DNA of 64,000 nucleotides, taken from Desulfotignum sp. Lineage in GTDB: Bacteria; Desulfobacterota; Desulfobacteria; Desulfobacterales; Desulfobacteraceae. The stretch spans positions 38,586 to 102,585 of the forward strand of contig JAIPDL010000005.1 of NCBI GenBank assembly GCA_021737695.1, written 5' to 3'. A program made the position numbers and the translations under genes. This document shows, one piece after another, positions 10,150-19,054 of the stretch (the stretch's first letter is position 1; the number at the start of each line of letters is the position of its first letter). The notes under the pieces are model-generated. The model made no database searches. It saw only the letters and a list, made by a program, of their open reading frames with translations, and was not told where the DNA came from.

Positions 10150-10716
10150 TCACTGGCCATGGTCGATTCTCCATTGTTCAAAAAAATCAAAGACTTGCTT
10201 TAATCCCTCCAGGGCAACCGGCGCAAGTATCCCATAAGTGAGGCAATGGACTCTTCTTTCTTCGGCCAGGGTCACAGACGCTTCGGATGTGTGTTCATAC
10301 CGATGGTGAAATTGAAGGAACCGCACCACATGCACCAGTTCATGCACCAGCACATAGACCAGAAACGGCAGCAGGTGGATGGACGGCTGCACGGTCACGG
10401 TTCCTAAAATAGCCGGATCCTGAAGACATACCGTATACAGACTGAACCGGGAAGACCCCAACGGCACATCGGCTTTCTGACCCTCATATTTCACCACCTG
10501 GGCAAACGGTCCATCCACCCGTTCATGGGAAGCCAGATCCCGGGCCGTTCGGATATCATACCGATTTTTGAGCCATTGACCCGACGACAGTTTATAATAG
10601 CTGTTCACCAGGTCCTCACTTATCATCGCTGCTTTGGAGACAGTCTCCAGTTCGGATGAATTGAAAAACCGGTCAATTTGCGTTTCCATGGTTTCCAGAC
10701 AAAAAAAATTGGACAT
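10150..10716 (-). CDS. Uncharacterised HExxH protein
   Basis: 188-aa protein that I do not recognise. A hydrophobic stretch leads into VHELVHVV, a zinc-metalloprotease-like HExxH at residues 125-129. Acidic residues E152/E153 in TLAEERRVH, about 25 residues later, could be a third metal ligand. There is no signal peptide. An alternative start is Met10 (METQIDRF). It is a lone minus-strand gene, with the plus-strand bS22-like gene diverging from it. A metallopeptidase function is inference only. Confidence 0.7.
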   Translation of the reverse strand: MSNFFCLETMETQIDRFFNSSELETVSKAAMISEDLVNSYYKLSSGQWLKNRYDIRTARDLASHERVDGPFAQVVKYEGQKADVPLGSSRFSLYTVCLQDPAILGTVTVQPSIHLLPFLVYVLVHELVHVVRFLQFHHRYEHTSEASVTLAEERRVHCLTYGILAPVALEGLKQVFDFFEQWRIDHGQ

Positions 10717-10793
10717 TTACCCGAAATTTATGCTAATGTCAAAATTTACATGATAATACATCATTTTAAAGAAAATTAAAGGAGGTGATTTTT

Positions 10794-10889
10794 TTGAGCA
10801 GTGTCATCAAAAAGAGACGTAAAAAAATGCGGAAGCACAAACACAGAAAACTGCTGGCCAAAACCAGGCATCAGAGAAAAAAGAAATAA
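10794..10889 (+). CDS. bS22/AURKAIP1-COX24 (DUF1713)-type small basic protein
   Basis: A 31-codon gene: a start TTG preceded by a perfect AAAGGAGG at 8-nt spacing, then SSVIKKRRKKMRKHKHRK and a basic tail ending in QRKKK, then TAA. The SVIKKRRKKMxKHKHRKLL pattern matches the family that includes mycobacterial bS22 and the mitochondrial AURKAIP1 (mS38) C-terminus, which are small-subunit ribosomal proteins. GTG at 10785 is in frame but would bury the ribosome-binding site. A strong terminator follows directly, so it is probably a single-gene transcript. Confidence 0.85.
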   Translation: MSSVIKKRRKKMRKHKHRKLLAKTRHQRKKK

Positions 10890-10902
10890 GCAACAAATTT
10901 CG

Positions 10903-10949
10903 GGGGCGGTCCGGGAACAAAACATTCACCCAGACCGCCCCTTTTTTTT
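10903..10949 (+). terminator. Rho-independent terminator after the bS22-like gene
   Basis: GGGGCGGTC (10903-10911) pairs with GACCGCCCC (10933-10941), followed directly by eight T residues. It ends the small plus-strand transcript and also lies just past the end of hflC on the other strand. Confidence 0.85.
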
Positions 10950-10974
10950 GTGCTGCTCCCGATAATTTGGTTAC

Positions 10975-11943
10975 CTAACGGTCAGCCCCTTTCATATACT
11001 TCATCAAATCCGAATCCGTGGACAGAATCAGGGAGCTGTCTTTCTCAAGCGCCCTGGAATATAGATCCATGGTTTTTACAAACGCATAAAATTCAGGATC
11101 TTTTCCGTACGCCGCCGCATAGATCCCGGCGGCTTCCGCATCTGCCTTACCCTTGGTTTCTTCGGCGATACGATAGGCTTCCGACTTGATCACCTGAAGG
11201 TCTTTTTCCTTTTCACCCCGGATATTGCTGGCCTCCCCCCGGCCTTCAGCCCGGAATTTTTCAGCAATCTGGTTTCTTTCCGCGATCATTCGGTCATACA
11301 CGGACCGCCTGACACTGTCGATGTAATTGATGCGCTTGATCTTCACATCCACCAGCTCAATACCGAACTCTTCGAGTTTTTCACTGGCCTGGGCCACAAT
11401 ACGGCGGGTGATTTCCTCCCGGCCCAGGTTCACGGTATATCTGACCCGACGGGTCCGTTCTTCTTCCAGCTGTTCTTCGGTATCGATGCCGAAGCCCTCA
11501 AACGTATCCATGGGCCGGTCCGTGTTGCGCACAATCTCGGCCAGTGGATAGGAACTGATCAGGTTCCGGGTGGCCGGATCGATCAGATCGTCCAGCCGCT
11601 TGAGGGCGGACAGTTCATCTTTCACTGTCTGGAAATAGGTCAACGGATCCACGATACGCCATCTGGCAAACGTATCCACCCAGATATAAGTTTTGTCCCG
11701 GGTGGGAATCTGGCCCGGGGACCCGTCCCATTCCAGCAGATGCTTGGGGAAATAATTGGTTTTCTGGATAAACGGCACCTTGAAATTCAATCCCGGTTCC
11801 GTCACCGGTTCTCCGGTAATCCGGCCGAACTGGGTGATCACCACCTGCTCGGTTTCATCCACGATAAACGCGGCGTCGTACACAACCACGGCCAGTATGA
11901 CCAGAAGCGCCACACCCAATACTTTAAATTGCTGCGAATTCAT
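10975..11943 (-). CDS. hflC: HflC, SPFH-family membrane protease modulator
   Basis: Partner of HflK in the membrane complex that encloses and controls the FtsH protease. One N-terminal membrane anchor (residues about 8-25), then the SPFH/prohibitin domain (VITQFGRITGEPVTEPGLNFKVPF) and a C-terminal coiled region rich in Glu/Lys/Arg. 322 aa. It follows hflK by 3 nt. Confidence 0.95.
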   Translation of the reverse strand: MNSQQFKVLGVALLVILAVVVYDAAFIVDETEQVVITQFGRITGEPVTEPGLNFKVPFIQKTNYFPKHLLEWDGSPGQIPTRDKTYIWVDTFARWRIVDPLTYFQTVKDELSALKRLDDLIDPATRNLISSYPLAEIVRNTDRPMDTFEGFGIDTEEQLEEERTRRVRYTVNLGREEITRRIVAQASEKLEEFGIELVDVKIKRINYIDSVRRSVYDRMIAERNQIAEKFRAEGRGEASNIRGEKEKDLQVIKSEAYRIAEETKGKADAEAAGIYAAAYGKDPEFYAFVKTMDLYSRALEKDSSLILSTDSDLMKYMKGADR

Positions 11944-11946
11944 ATG

Positions 11947-13017
11947 TTATTCACCTTTCTGTAGAAATCTGTCTGAAAGCGTTGACGCGCCCTCCCCCAT
12001 ATTCAGCAGGGGCAGCACATTTTTCTGGTCTGAGTCAATGATATACTTGGCCCCGATTTTGGGCAGTACGTTCAGCATGGTCTCCAGATACATGCGGTTC
12101 CGGGTCACATCTTTGGCCTGACTATAGGCATCATACACCGCCAGGAAACGGGTGGCATCCCCCTGGGCCCGGTTCACCCGGTCAATGGCATACCCTTCCG
12201 CATCCTTGATCACCCGCTGGGCTTCACCTCGTGCCAGGGGCACGGCTTTGTTGTATTCTTCCTTGGCCTTGTATATGGTCTGTTCTTTTTCCTGGATGGC
12301 CTGGTTCACCTCATTAAAGGATGCCTGCACCGGTTCAGGCACATTGGTCCGTTTCATCTCGATATTCACAATGGCGATACCGGCTTTGGCATTGTCCAGC
12401 TCGGTCTGGAGCATCTGCCGGGCCGCCAGGGCGATCTCGGCCCTTTCTGTGATCACCTCGTTGATGCTGCGGTCCCCGACAATGGTTCGCATGGTAGCTT
12501 CGGACATGTTGCGCAGCAGCGAAGTCACATCCTTGACATTGAACAGATAGGCCCGGGGATCGGCCCGGCGGTACTGAACGATCCAGGGCACCACGCCCAC
12601 GTTCAGGTCACCGGTGAGCATCAGGGAAGATTCTGACGCAGACCCGTATGCGCCGGTATTCTCCGCCTTGACACTGAACTCTTCGGTTTCAGGGGTCCGG
12701 ACATTGACCTTGGTGACTTTTTCGATACCCGACGGCAGTTTGAAATTCAACCCGGGCTGGGCCAGGCGGTTATACTTGCCGAACCGCTGAATCACCCCCA
12801 CCTCGCTTCTATCCACGGTAAAAAACGTGGAAGATGCCAGATAGAGCGCGAGCAGCACCACAATCACAAGAAAAATACCGGGGAACTTGAATCCTTTGAA
12901 CTTATTGAAAATTTCATCCATCTGCGGCGGCCTGGGCATGCCGGGACCACCGCTGTCGCCCTTGTTCTTTTCATATTTCTGCTGATTTTCCCTCAGCTTT
13001 TCCCAATCCCAATTCAT
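11947..13017 (-). CDS. hflK: HflK, SPFH-family membrane protease modulator
   Basis: First gene of hflKC. A short cytoplasmic Gly/Pro-rich N-terminus (MNWDWEKLRENQQKYEKN) precedes one membrane helix near residues 48-68 and the SPFH domain (GVIQRFGKYNRLAQPGLNFKLP). 356 aa is normal. The N-terminal DWE pattern and the order hflK-hflC separate it from other stomatins. Confidence 0.95.
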   Translation of the reverse strand: MNWDWEKLRENQQKYEKNKGDSGGPGMPRPPQMDEIFNKFKGFKFPGIFLVIVVLLALYLASSTFFTVDRSEVGVIQRFGKYNRLAQPGLNFKLPSGIEKVTKVNVRTPETEEFSVKAENTGAYGSASESSLMLTGDLNVGVVPWIVQYRRADPRAYLFNVKDVTSLLRNMSEATMRTIVGDRSINEVITERAEIALAARQMLQTELDNAKAGIAIVNIEMKRTNVPEPVQASFNEVNQAIQEKEQTIYKAKEEYNKAVPLARGEAQRVIKDAEGYAIDRVNRAQGDATRFLAVYDAYSQAKDVTRNRMYLETMLNVLPKIGAKYIIDSDQKNVLPLLNMGEGASTLSDRFLQKGE

Positions 13018-13068
13018 AAATAATGAGTTCCTGTTTGTTGTTTACGATAAAATATATGTGAACCTTCT

Positions 13069-13097
13069 ATATTATTGAATCAATATATTATTATCAA
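13069..13097 (-). promoter_or_regulatory. Candidate promoter of hflKC
   Basis: Minus strand TTGATA (13092-13097), 17-nt spacer, TAATAT (13069-13074), about 52 nt before hflK. The region is very AT-rich and contains a short palindrome TATTGAATCAATA within the spacer, a possible binding site. Motif-based only. Confidence 0.4.
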
Positions 13098-13237
13098 CGA
13101 TAAAAGGCAATATTTTTCGAACCCGGTCACAGAATCCGGCCGGATAAGGGGGTTAAAATGAAAAAAACAATACCCAACCTTCGGGGTCCGTGGTATAAAC
13201 ATATCCATAATATATATCAATCCAACAGGATCCGCCC

Positions 13238-13555
13238 ATGCCTCCTCCCAACAACCGCAAACTGATCCATATCCGTGACATTCTTGCCACGGCCCTGGAA
13301 AAATACCGACCGGCCAAAGACACTGAAATGACCCGCATCTGGGATATCTGGGAAACGGCCGTGGGACAGCCCATCGCCATGAATGCCAAACCCCACGCCT
13401 TCAGAGACGGCGTGCTCATTGTTCATGTATCCAGTTCATCATGGATCCACCAGCTCAAATTTCTGGAAAAACAGATGACCGCCAATATCAATACCCATTT
13501 GGACCAGCCCCTGGTTCAGCAGATCCGGTTTAAAATTGGCAGCATATACAGTTGA
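13238..13555 (+). CDS. DciA-like DUF721 protein
   Basis: 105-aa protein with the DUF721/DciA fold pattern: an N-terminal helix IRDILATALEKY, IWETAVGQPIAMNAKPHAFRDGVLIVHVSSSSWIHQL in the core, and a final QIRFKIGSI. DciA proteins help load the replicative helicase DnaB in bacteria lacking DnaC; that role is inferred here. AGGA lies 8 nt before the ATG. It overlaps trmN6 by 20 nt. A 35-codon open frame with a stronger ribosome-binding site lies just ahead of it (see findings). Confidence 0.8.
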   Translation: MPPPNNRKLIHIRDILATALEKYRPAKDTEMTRIWDIWETAVGQPIAMNAKPHAFRDGVLIVHVSSSSWIHQLKFLEKQMTANINTHLDQPLVQQIRFKIGSIYS

Positions 13556-14255
13556 TACCCTGTTTGACCCCCCGTTGACCCTGTTTCAGCCTGAAACCGG
13601 ATACCGGTTTTCCCTGGACCCGGTCCTTCTGGCCGGTCATGTCCTTCCGGGGCCCAAAGACCGGATCATGGATATCGGGTGCGGGTGCGGTATTCTGTGT
13701 TTGATCCTGGCAGGCCGTCATCCGGAAATCTCAATCACGGGCATCGAAATCCAGAAAGATCTGGCCGACCTGGCCCAAAAAAATGCCGTGTGCAACCACA
13801 TGTCAGACCGGATCCGCATCCGGCACCAGGATATCCAAACCCTGTCTGTCACTGATTTGCCCGCCCCCATGGACCTTATCGTGTCCAATCCGCCTTACAA
13901 AAAAAAATCCACCGGCCGGGTGAACCCGGACCGGGGACGGGCCCTGGCCCGGCATGAAATCACATTGGATATCCACACCCTGGCGGCCTGCGCCCACGTT
14001 TTATTACGACCGGAAGGACGGCTGAGCCTTATTTTTCCGGCATCCCGCACAGCAGATCTCACAACCGCACTGGGACACGCCGGGTTTTGGATCGACTGGA
14101 TACGGTATGTCCATTTTGGTATCAATGATGCGGCCCAACGGGTCCTGGTCAGTGCCGTCAAATCCGGCACCGCCACCACCCCATGCCCGCCGCTGTATCT
14201 GTATCACCCGGACGGCACCCCCACCCGGGCGCATTCAGCTCTTTTTGAGTGGTGA
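13536..14255 (+). CDS. tRNA1(Val) (adenine-N6)-methyltransferase TrmN6/YfiC family
   Basis: SAM-dependent N6-adenine methyltransferase of 239 aa. Motif I DIGCGCG is near residue 47, the acidic residue ending motif II (GIEIQ) follows, and the catalytic NPPY occurs in LIVSNPPYKKKSTGRVNP, a pattern typical of the YfiC/TrmN6 group. The start is TTG at 13536 inside the dciA-like gene. The specific tRNA substrate is assumed from the family. Confidence 0.85.
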   Translation: MAAYTVDTLFDPPLTLFQPETGYRFSLDPVLLAGHVLPGPKDRIMDIGCGCGILCLILAGRHPEISITGIEIQKDLADLAQKNAVCNHMSDRIRIRHQDIQTLSVTDLPAPMDLIVSNPPYKKKSTGRVNPDRGRALARHEITLDIHTLAACAHVLLRPEGRLSLIFPASRTADLTTALGHAGFWIDWIRYVHFGINDAAQRVLVSAVKSGTATTPCPPLYLYHPDGTPTRAHSALFEW

Positions 14256-14280
14256 TTTTATTGAGCGGGTGGTTTAATCC

Positions 14281-14309
14281 TTGACACCGGCGTAAAAAGA
14301 TACTATTTT
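14281..14309 (+). promoter_or_regulatory. Promoter of tRNA-Ser
   Basis: Consensus TTGACA (14281-14286), 17-nt spacer, TATTTT (14304-14309), about 20 nt before the mature tRNA. The same transcript may continue into dnaX, since no terminator is seen after the tRNA. Confidence 0.65.
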
Positions 14310-14328
14310 CCCCAGATTAATTGACTGC

Positions 14329-14419
<91 letters not shown>

Positions 14420-14436
14420 CACCCCCTTCGGACACC

Positions 14437-16122
14437 ATGTCTTATCAGGTTTTAGCACTCAAATACCGGCCCCAGACATTTGACGATGTGGTGGGCCAGA
14501 CCCATGTCACCACCACCCTTGGGAATGCCATTTTGCAGGACCGGGTGGCCCATGCCATGCTGTTCACCGGCCCCAGGGGCACGGGCAAAACCACCATTGC
14601 CCGGATTCTGGCCAAAGCCATGAATTGTACCACCGGCCCGACTCCGACCCCGTGCAACCAGTGCAAATCCTGTAAAGAAATCATTGCCGGGCATTGCGCG
14701 GATGTATTCGAGATCGACGGGGCCTCCAACAACAGCGTGGACCAGATCCGGGATCTGCGGGAAAACGTCACGTATCTGCCGGCAGCCGCCCCTTACAAGA
14801 TCTATATCATCGACGAAGTGCACATGCTGTCCACGGCTGCATTCAATGCGCTGCTCAAAACCCTGGAAGAACCGCCCGACCATGTGCTGTTCATCTTTGC
14901 CACCACTGAAGTCCATAAAATCCCGGCCACCATTCTGTCCCGGTGCCAGCGCCATGATCTGGGACGGATTCCTTTGGAGGCCATTTCCGAACTGCTGAAA
15001 CAAATATGTGCCAAAGAAGGGTTTGGTGTTCAAGACCAGGGGCTGGAACTGATCGCACTGGAAGCGGATGGGTCGGTTCGCGATGCGTTGAGCCTGCTGG
15101 ACCGCATTCTGTCGGCCACCCCTGAAAAAACCATCTCCTATGAAATGGTGATGAATCATCTCGGGGTTCTGGACCGGCGCATCATGCACGAATTAAGCGA
15201 TGCCCTGTTTGAAGAAAATGTGGCCGGCCTGATCGCTTTAGTGGACCGTGTCAATGATACCGGCCTGGACTTGAAAAAATTCTACGGCGATCTGATTGCC
15301 CATTTCCGGGATTTGAATATCATCAAACAGTGCGGTCCGGATCATCCGGCCGTCAACCTGACCGCCGGTGAAAAAAAACAGATTCACACCCGGGTGGCTC
15401 AGATGCCGGAGGAATATTTAGGACATCTGCTCCAGGTTTTGCTCACCGATGAAGACATGGTCAAGCGCACCAGTCATACCCGCATTGCCATTGAAACGGT
15501 TTTGTTCAAACTGCGCCAGGTCCGGGCCGGTGCATCCATCGACCGGATCATCACACAGCTGGACCTTCTGGCACAGCAGATGAAATCAGGCGAAACAATG
15601 CCGGACAATCCCCCTGACATCCGCCCTTCCCGGCCGGATGGTGACCAGCAAAGTTCTCCCGACCCGATCCAGGCCCCCCGGCCAGCCTATGCGTCCCCGG
15701 CGGCAGGGTCCCCTGTATCAGAGCAGATCCGGGAAACCGTTGACGAACCATCCCCCGATCCTCCGGAGCCCCCCCGGACCTGGGACGGGTTTTTGATCCG
15801 GATCGAACCGTTGATGCCGTTCATGCATGTGCTGCTGACCCGGGGACAGATCGCTTCGGAAACCCGGGATACGCTGGAAGTGCACCTGTCGGACTGCACC
15901 CAGTTTGACCGGAAACGGCTCAAAGACAAACAGGGGGAACTTGAAAAACAGTGCCGAAAATTTCTGGGAAAAACACTGAAGATCCATGTGGCATCCCGGG
16001 CCCGGCCCCTTGCTATGGCCGAAGAAAAAGCAAAAGATGCCAAAGCATTGCAGGCTGCGGCCAATCACCCGCTGGTGCAAAGTGCCAAAGAAATTTTCAA
16101 TGGTGAAATCATTAACATGTAA
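14437..16122 (+). CDS. dnaX: DNA polymerase III subunit gamma/tau
   Basis: Clamp-loader ATPase, 561 aa. Walker A GPRGTGKTT is near residues 45-53, zinc-binding cysteines are spread over CTTGPTPTPCNQCKSC, Walker B is IIDEVH, and sensor 1 is FIFATTEVHKIPATILSRCQ. A proline-rich linker (about 390-440) and a tau-like C-terminal domain follow. First gene of dnaX-ybaB-recR. I see no clear slippery-stem signal for a gamma product. Confidence 0.97.
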   Translation: MSYQVLALKYRPQTFDDVVGQTHVTTTLGNAILQDRVAHAMLFTGPRGTGKTTIARILAKAMNCTTGPTPTPCNQCKSCKEIIAGHCADVFEIDGASNNSVDQIRDLRENVTYLPAAAPYKIYIIDEVHMLSTAAFNALLKTLEEPPDHVLFIFATTEVHKIPATILSRCQRHDLGRIPLEAISELLKQICAKEGFGVQDQGLELIALEADGSVRDALSLLDRILSATPEKTISYEMVMNHLGVLDRRIMHELSDALFEENVAGLIALVDRVNDTGLDLKKFYGDLIAHFRDLNIIKQCGPDHPAVNLTAGEKKQIHTRVAQMPEEYLGHLLQVLLTDEDMVKRTSHTRIAIETVLFKLRQVRAGASIDRIITQLDLLAQQMKSGETMPDNPPDIRPSRPDGDQQSSPDPIQAPRPAYASPAAGSPVSEQIRETVDEPSPDPPEPPRTWDGFLIRIEPLMPFMHVLLTRGQIASETRDTLEVHLSDCTQFDRKRLKDKQGELEKQCRKFLGKTLKIHVASRARPLAMAEEKAKDAKALQAAANHPLVQSAKEIFNGEIINM

Positions 16123-16143
16123 CAACGACTCAGGAGAGTGAGG

Positions 16144-16452
16144 ATGAAAAATATGAACAATATGATGAAACAGGCCCAGAAACTGCAGAAAAAAATGCTT
16201 CAGGCCCAGGAGGATCTGGCGACCAAAACCGTGGAGGCTTCGGCCGGTGGAGGGATGGTCAAAGTGGTGGCCAACGGCGGCCAGAAGATCGAATCCATTG
16301 TTCTGGAAAAAGAGGTGGTGGATCCGGACGATGTGGAAATGCTCCAGGACCTGGTCATGGCTGCGGTGAACGATGCATTGAAAAAATCCCAGGAAATGAT
16401 GTCTGCTGAGATGAGCAAGCTCACCGGCGGAATGAACATCCCGGGTCTGTAG
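16144..16452 (+). CDS. ybaB: YbaB/EbfC nucleoid-associated protein
   Basis: Small DNA-binding protein (102 aa) typically placed between dnaX and recR. Pattern [15 protein letters not shown] and the central [15 protein letters not shown] are typical. ATG 16144 has AGGAG at 7 nt; the GTG two codons upstream would sit against the Shine-Dalgarno, so I reject it. It ends 5 nt before recR. Confidence 0.95.
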   Translation: MKNMNNMMKQAQKLQKKMLQAQEDLATKTVEASAGGGMVKVVANGGQKIESIVLEKEVVDPDDVEMLQDLVMAAVNDALKKSQEMMSAEMSKLTGGMNIPGL

Positions 16453-16457
16453 CCTCT

Positions 16458-17057
16458 GTGACCCATTATCCGGATGCCATTCTCAAGCTGATCTCCAGTT
16501 TTTCCACGCTGCCGGGAATCGGCCGGAAAACGGCGGAACGACTGGCCCTGCACCTGCTTCATGCACCGGATCAAGACGCATCGGCCCTGGCAGCTGATAT
16601 CATTGAACTCAAGCGGTCCGTGCGGGTCTGTGCCACCTGTTTTTCCCTCAGCGACCGGGAAACCTGCCGGATCTGTGCGGATCCATCCCGGGACCCCGGG
16701 CTGATCTGTGTGGTGGAAAATCCGGCCGACCTGGCCGCCATTGAAAAATCCAGATCCTTTACAGGATGTTATCATGTGCTGGGGGGGGCATTGTCTCCCA
16801 TTGACGGGATCGGACCCGATGATATCCGTTTAAAGGAACTTTTCAACCGGGCCGATCCCCGAAAAGTCCGGGAAATCATCATTGCCACCCGGACCAATGT
16901 GGAAGGGGAAGCCACGGCCGCCTACATTCATGAGCGCCTCAAATCCCGGGGTGTCACCCTCACCCGGATCGCATCCGGTGTCCCCATGGGCGGAGATCTT
17001 CAGTATGTGGATCCTTTGACCCTGCAAAAAGCCATGGAAAAACGATATGACGTCTGA
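16458..17057 (+). CDS. recR: Recombination mediator RecR
   Basis: Part of the RecFOR pathway that loads RecA at gaps. An N-terminal helix-hairpin-helix (LPGIGRKTAERLALHLL), a four-cysteine zinc finger (CATC...CRIC near residues 57-72) and a Toprim domain (ICVVENPADLAAIE) are visible. 199 aa, starting at GTG 16458. It overlaps the next gene by 11 nt. Confidence 0.97.
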   Translation: MTHYPDAILKLISSFSTLPGIGRKTAERLALHLLHAPDQDASALAADIIELKRSVRVCATCFSLSDRETCRICADPSRDPGLICVVENPADLAAIEKSRSFTGCYHVLGGALSPIDGIGPDDIRLKELFNRADPRKVREIIIATRTNVEGEATAAYIHERLKSRGVTLTRIASGVPMGGDLQYVDPLTLQKAMEKRYDV

Positions 17058-17460
17058 ATTTCAAACGCTGGATGATATTTTTCAATGTCAAATGTGCGGA
17101 CAGTGCTGCAACGGGTTTGGCGGCACCTATGTGACACCTGACGATATTGTGCGCATCAGCACCTATATCCAGGCCGATCCGGATGAATTTATCCCCCGAT
17201 ACTGCGACATGACCGGTGCCGGGCCCGTGCTGACCCAGGGACCGGACGGGCGTTGCATTTTTTTTAACACAGACACTCAATGCACGATCCATCCGGTAAA
17301 ACCCCGGATGTGCCGGGCCTGGCCGTTTTTAAACACCGTGGTGCATCATCCTGAAAACTGGGATGCCATGGCATCCGCCTGTCCCGGCATGATACCATCG
17401 GTGCCCCATGGGGATCTGGTGCGAATTATCGCGGATCACATCGAAAAAAGAGGGTTCTGA
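17047..17460 (+). CDS. YkgJ-type cysteine-cluster protein
   Basis: 137-aa member of the CxxCxxCC family (UPF0153/YkgJ), believed to bind zinc or iron. The cysteines appear as CQMCGQCCNGFGG (residues 14-21), then CIFF, CTIHPVKPRMCRAWPF and CPG. The biochemical function is unknown for most members. It overlaps recR, so it is co-transcribed with the repair genes, and it ends in a terminator. Confidence 0.85.
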   Translation: MTSEFQTLDDIFQCQMCGQCCNGFGGTYVTPDDIVRISTYIQADPDEFIPRYCDMTGAGPVLTQGPDGRCIFFNTDTQCTIHPVKPRMCRAWPFLNTVVHHPENWDAMASACPGMIPSVPHGDLVRIIADHIEKRGF

Positions 17461-17474
17461 CCCGGCTCTTTTTT
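17444..17474 (+). terminator. Terminator of the dnaX-recR operon
   Basis: AAAAAAGAG (17444-17452) pairs with CTCTTTTTT (17466-17474); an inner GGT/ACC pair tightens the loop. The left arm overlaps the last codons of the YkgJ-type gene. It faces the convergent HD gene and may serve both strands. Confidence 0.65.
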
Positions 17475-17500
17475 GCATGTCACCCGGCCGGTTCACCCAT

Positions 17501-18052
17501 TTATTCCGAATATCCGTTCAACCACCAGTTGTCCCACCGGGTTTCCAGAATATCGGCGGCCATCTGCTTTCCCATGTCGGTTTTCAGGCGCTCCCCGATC
17601 ACTTCCAGCCATCGGTCCGGAAACGCGGCCCCCGTGTCTTTGAGTTTTTTTAATTCCAGGATGAACGACAGCTGATCCGCATCTTTTGCCAGCCGGGCCT
17701 CCAGGGTTTTTCCGGCATTGAATTCCCCCACCAGGGAAATGATGTCCGGGCCAAAGGGCATGTCCCGGACCAGATGGGTCAAGGCGGCTGCCTCATCCAC
17801 CCGGGCGTAGTTTTTCTGCACATAATTGAAGTCCCCCGTCCTGGCTTCAGCCATGTCATGGACCAGGGCCATGGCGGTCAACCGTTCCCCATCCACTTCA
17901 GGTACCATCCGGGCCATGATCCAGCAGATGAATGTCGTGGTGAAACAATGGTCTGCAATACTTTCCGCTCCGTTTCCCAGAAATGCGTAACCGGACCGTT
18001 TCAGATCTTTAAGCATCCGGGCTTCAAACAATAGATTTGCTATCTGCTTCAT
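17501..18052 (-). CDS. HD-domain phosphohydrolase (YfbR/HDDC2-like)
   Basis: 183-aa HD-superfamily protein. Metal ligands H35 (ADHCF), H65-D66 (LVHDMAEA) and a later Asp in KDADQLSFILE are in place. The layout matches 5'-deoxynucleotidases of the YfbR/HDDC2 group, which hydrolyse dNMPs; the exact substrate is inferred. It stands alone on the minus strand with GGAG ahead of the ATG. Confidence 0.8.
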   Translation of the reverse strand: MKQIANLLFEARMLKDLKRSGYAFLGNGAESIADHCFTTTFICWIMARMVPEVDGERLTAMALVHDMAEARTGDFNYVQKNYARVDEAAALTHLVRDMPFGPDIISLVGEFNAGKTLEARLAKDADQLSFILELKKLKDTGAAFPDRWLEVIGERLKTDMGKQMAADILETRWDNWWLNGYSE

Positions 18053-18158
18053 GGGGTCTCCATCCTAAGGTTGACTTTTGGCCGAAAGGCTGTACAACTA
18101 CACAATTTAATTTTAAATGCTGATTCATTTTAATATTCGAATCAATAAAGGATAATCA

Positions 18159-19040
18159 GTGACCTTTGTCAAACTGTTTTTAACCGCTTTTTTCTGGGGC
18201 GGGACCTTTATTGCCGGCAAACAGCTGGCCGGACAGGTCTCCCCTTCATGTACCGCTTTTCTGCGGTTTACCATTGCATCGATTTTCCTGCTCCTTCTAA
18301 CCCGGCGCATGGAAGGCCGCCTGCCCAGAATCCGGTTCAACCAACTGGTCTGGATATTTTTGTCCGGCCTGACCGGCATTTTTGCCTATAACCTGTTTTT
18401 CTTTACCGGCCTGAACTTTATCAACGCCAACCGGGCCTCTTTGATCATCGCCACCAACCCGATTTTTATCAGCGTGTTTTCTGCACTTTTGTTCAAAGAA
18501 TCCCTGACCCCGGGCAAGATCATCGGTCTGGTTTTGTCGGTGAGCGGGGCCATGACCATTATTTCCAACGGCCATCCATGGATTTTGTTCCAGACCGGGA
18601 TCGGTGCCGGCGAGATGGCCATTTTAGGGTGTGTGGTGTCCTGGGTCTCCTATTCCCTGCTGGCCAAACCCATGATGACCACCCTGTCACCCGTGGCCGC
18701 CGTGTGCTATTCTTCTGTGGCCGGGACGATCATGCTGTTTTTTCCGGCCGTGTATAACGGACTGTTCCAGGCCCTGCCCGGGTATACCCTGCCGCACTGG
18801 GCCGGATTTTTCTATCTGGGATTTTTCGGCACAGTGCTGGGATTTTTCTGGTATTATCAAGGCATTCAGAAAATCGGCCCCACCCGGGCCGGGGTTTTTA
18901 TCAATTTTGTTCCCGTCAGTGCGGTAATACTGTCTTTTATCATTTTAAACGAACCCGTGACACCCGCCCTGGCCGTGGGTGCGATCCTGGTTCTGTCCGG
19001 GGTCTATCTGACCACCCGGCCGGCTCAGACTTCCCCATAA
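18159..19040 (+). CDS. EamA/DMT-family membrane transporter
   Basis: 293-aa protein with ten hydrophobic segments arranged as two EamA repeats (about 1-135 and 150-285). Drug/metabolite-transporter motifs such as FWGGTFIAGK, ANRASLIIATNPIFISVFSALLFKE and the C-terminal mirror FVPVSAVILSFIILNEP are clear. The substrate is unknown. It starts at GTG 18159 and lies 14 nt before the DDAH gene, so the two may form an operon; amino-acid export would then be plausible. Confidence 0.88.
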   Translation: MTFVKLFLTAFFWGGTFIAGKQLAGQVSPSCTAFLRFTIASIFLLLLTRRMEGRLPRIRFNQLVWIFLSGLTGIFAYNLFFFTGLNFINANRASLIIATNPIFISVFSALLFKESLTPGKIIGLVLSVSGAMTIISNGHPWILFQTGIGAGEMAILGCVVSWVSYSLLAKPMMTTLSPVAAVCYSSVAGTIMLFFPAVYNGLFQALPGYTLPHWAGFFYLGFFGTVLGFFWYYQGIQKIGPTRAGVFINFVPVSAVILSFIILNEPVTPALAVGAILVLSGVYLTTRPAQTSP

Positions 19041-19054
19041 AAGGAGATTCACAC

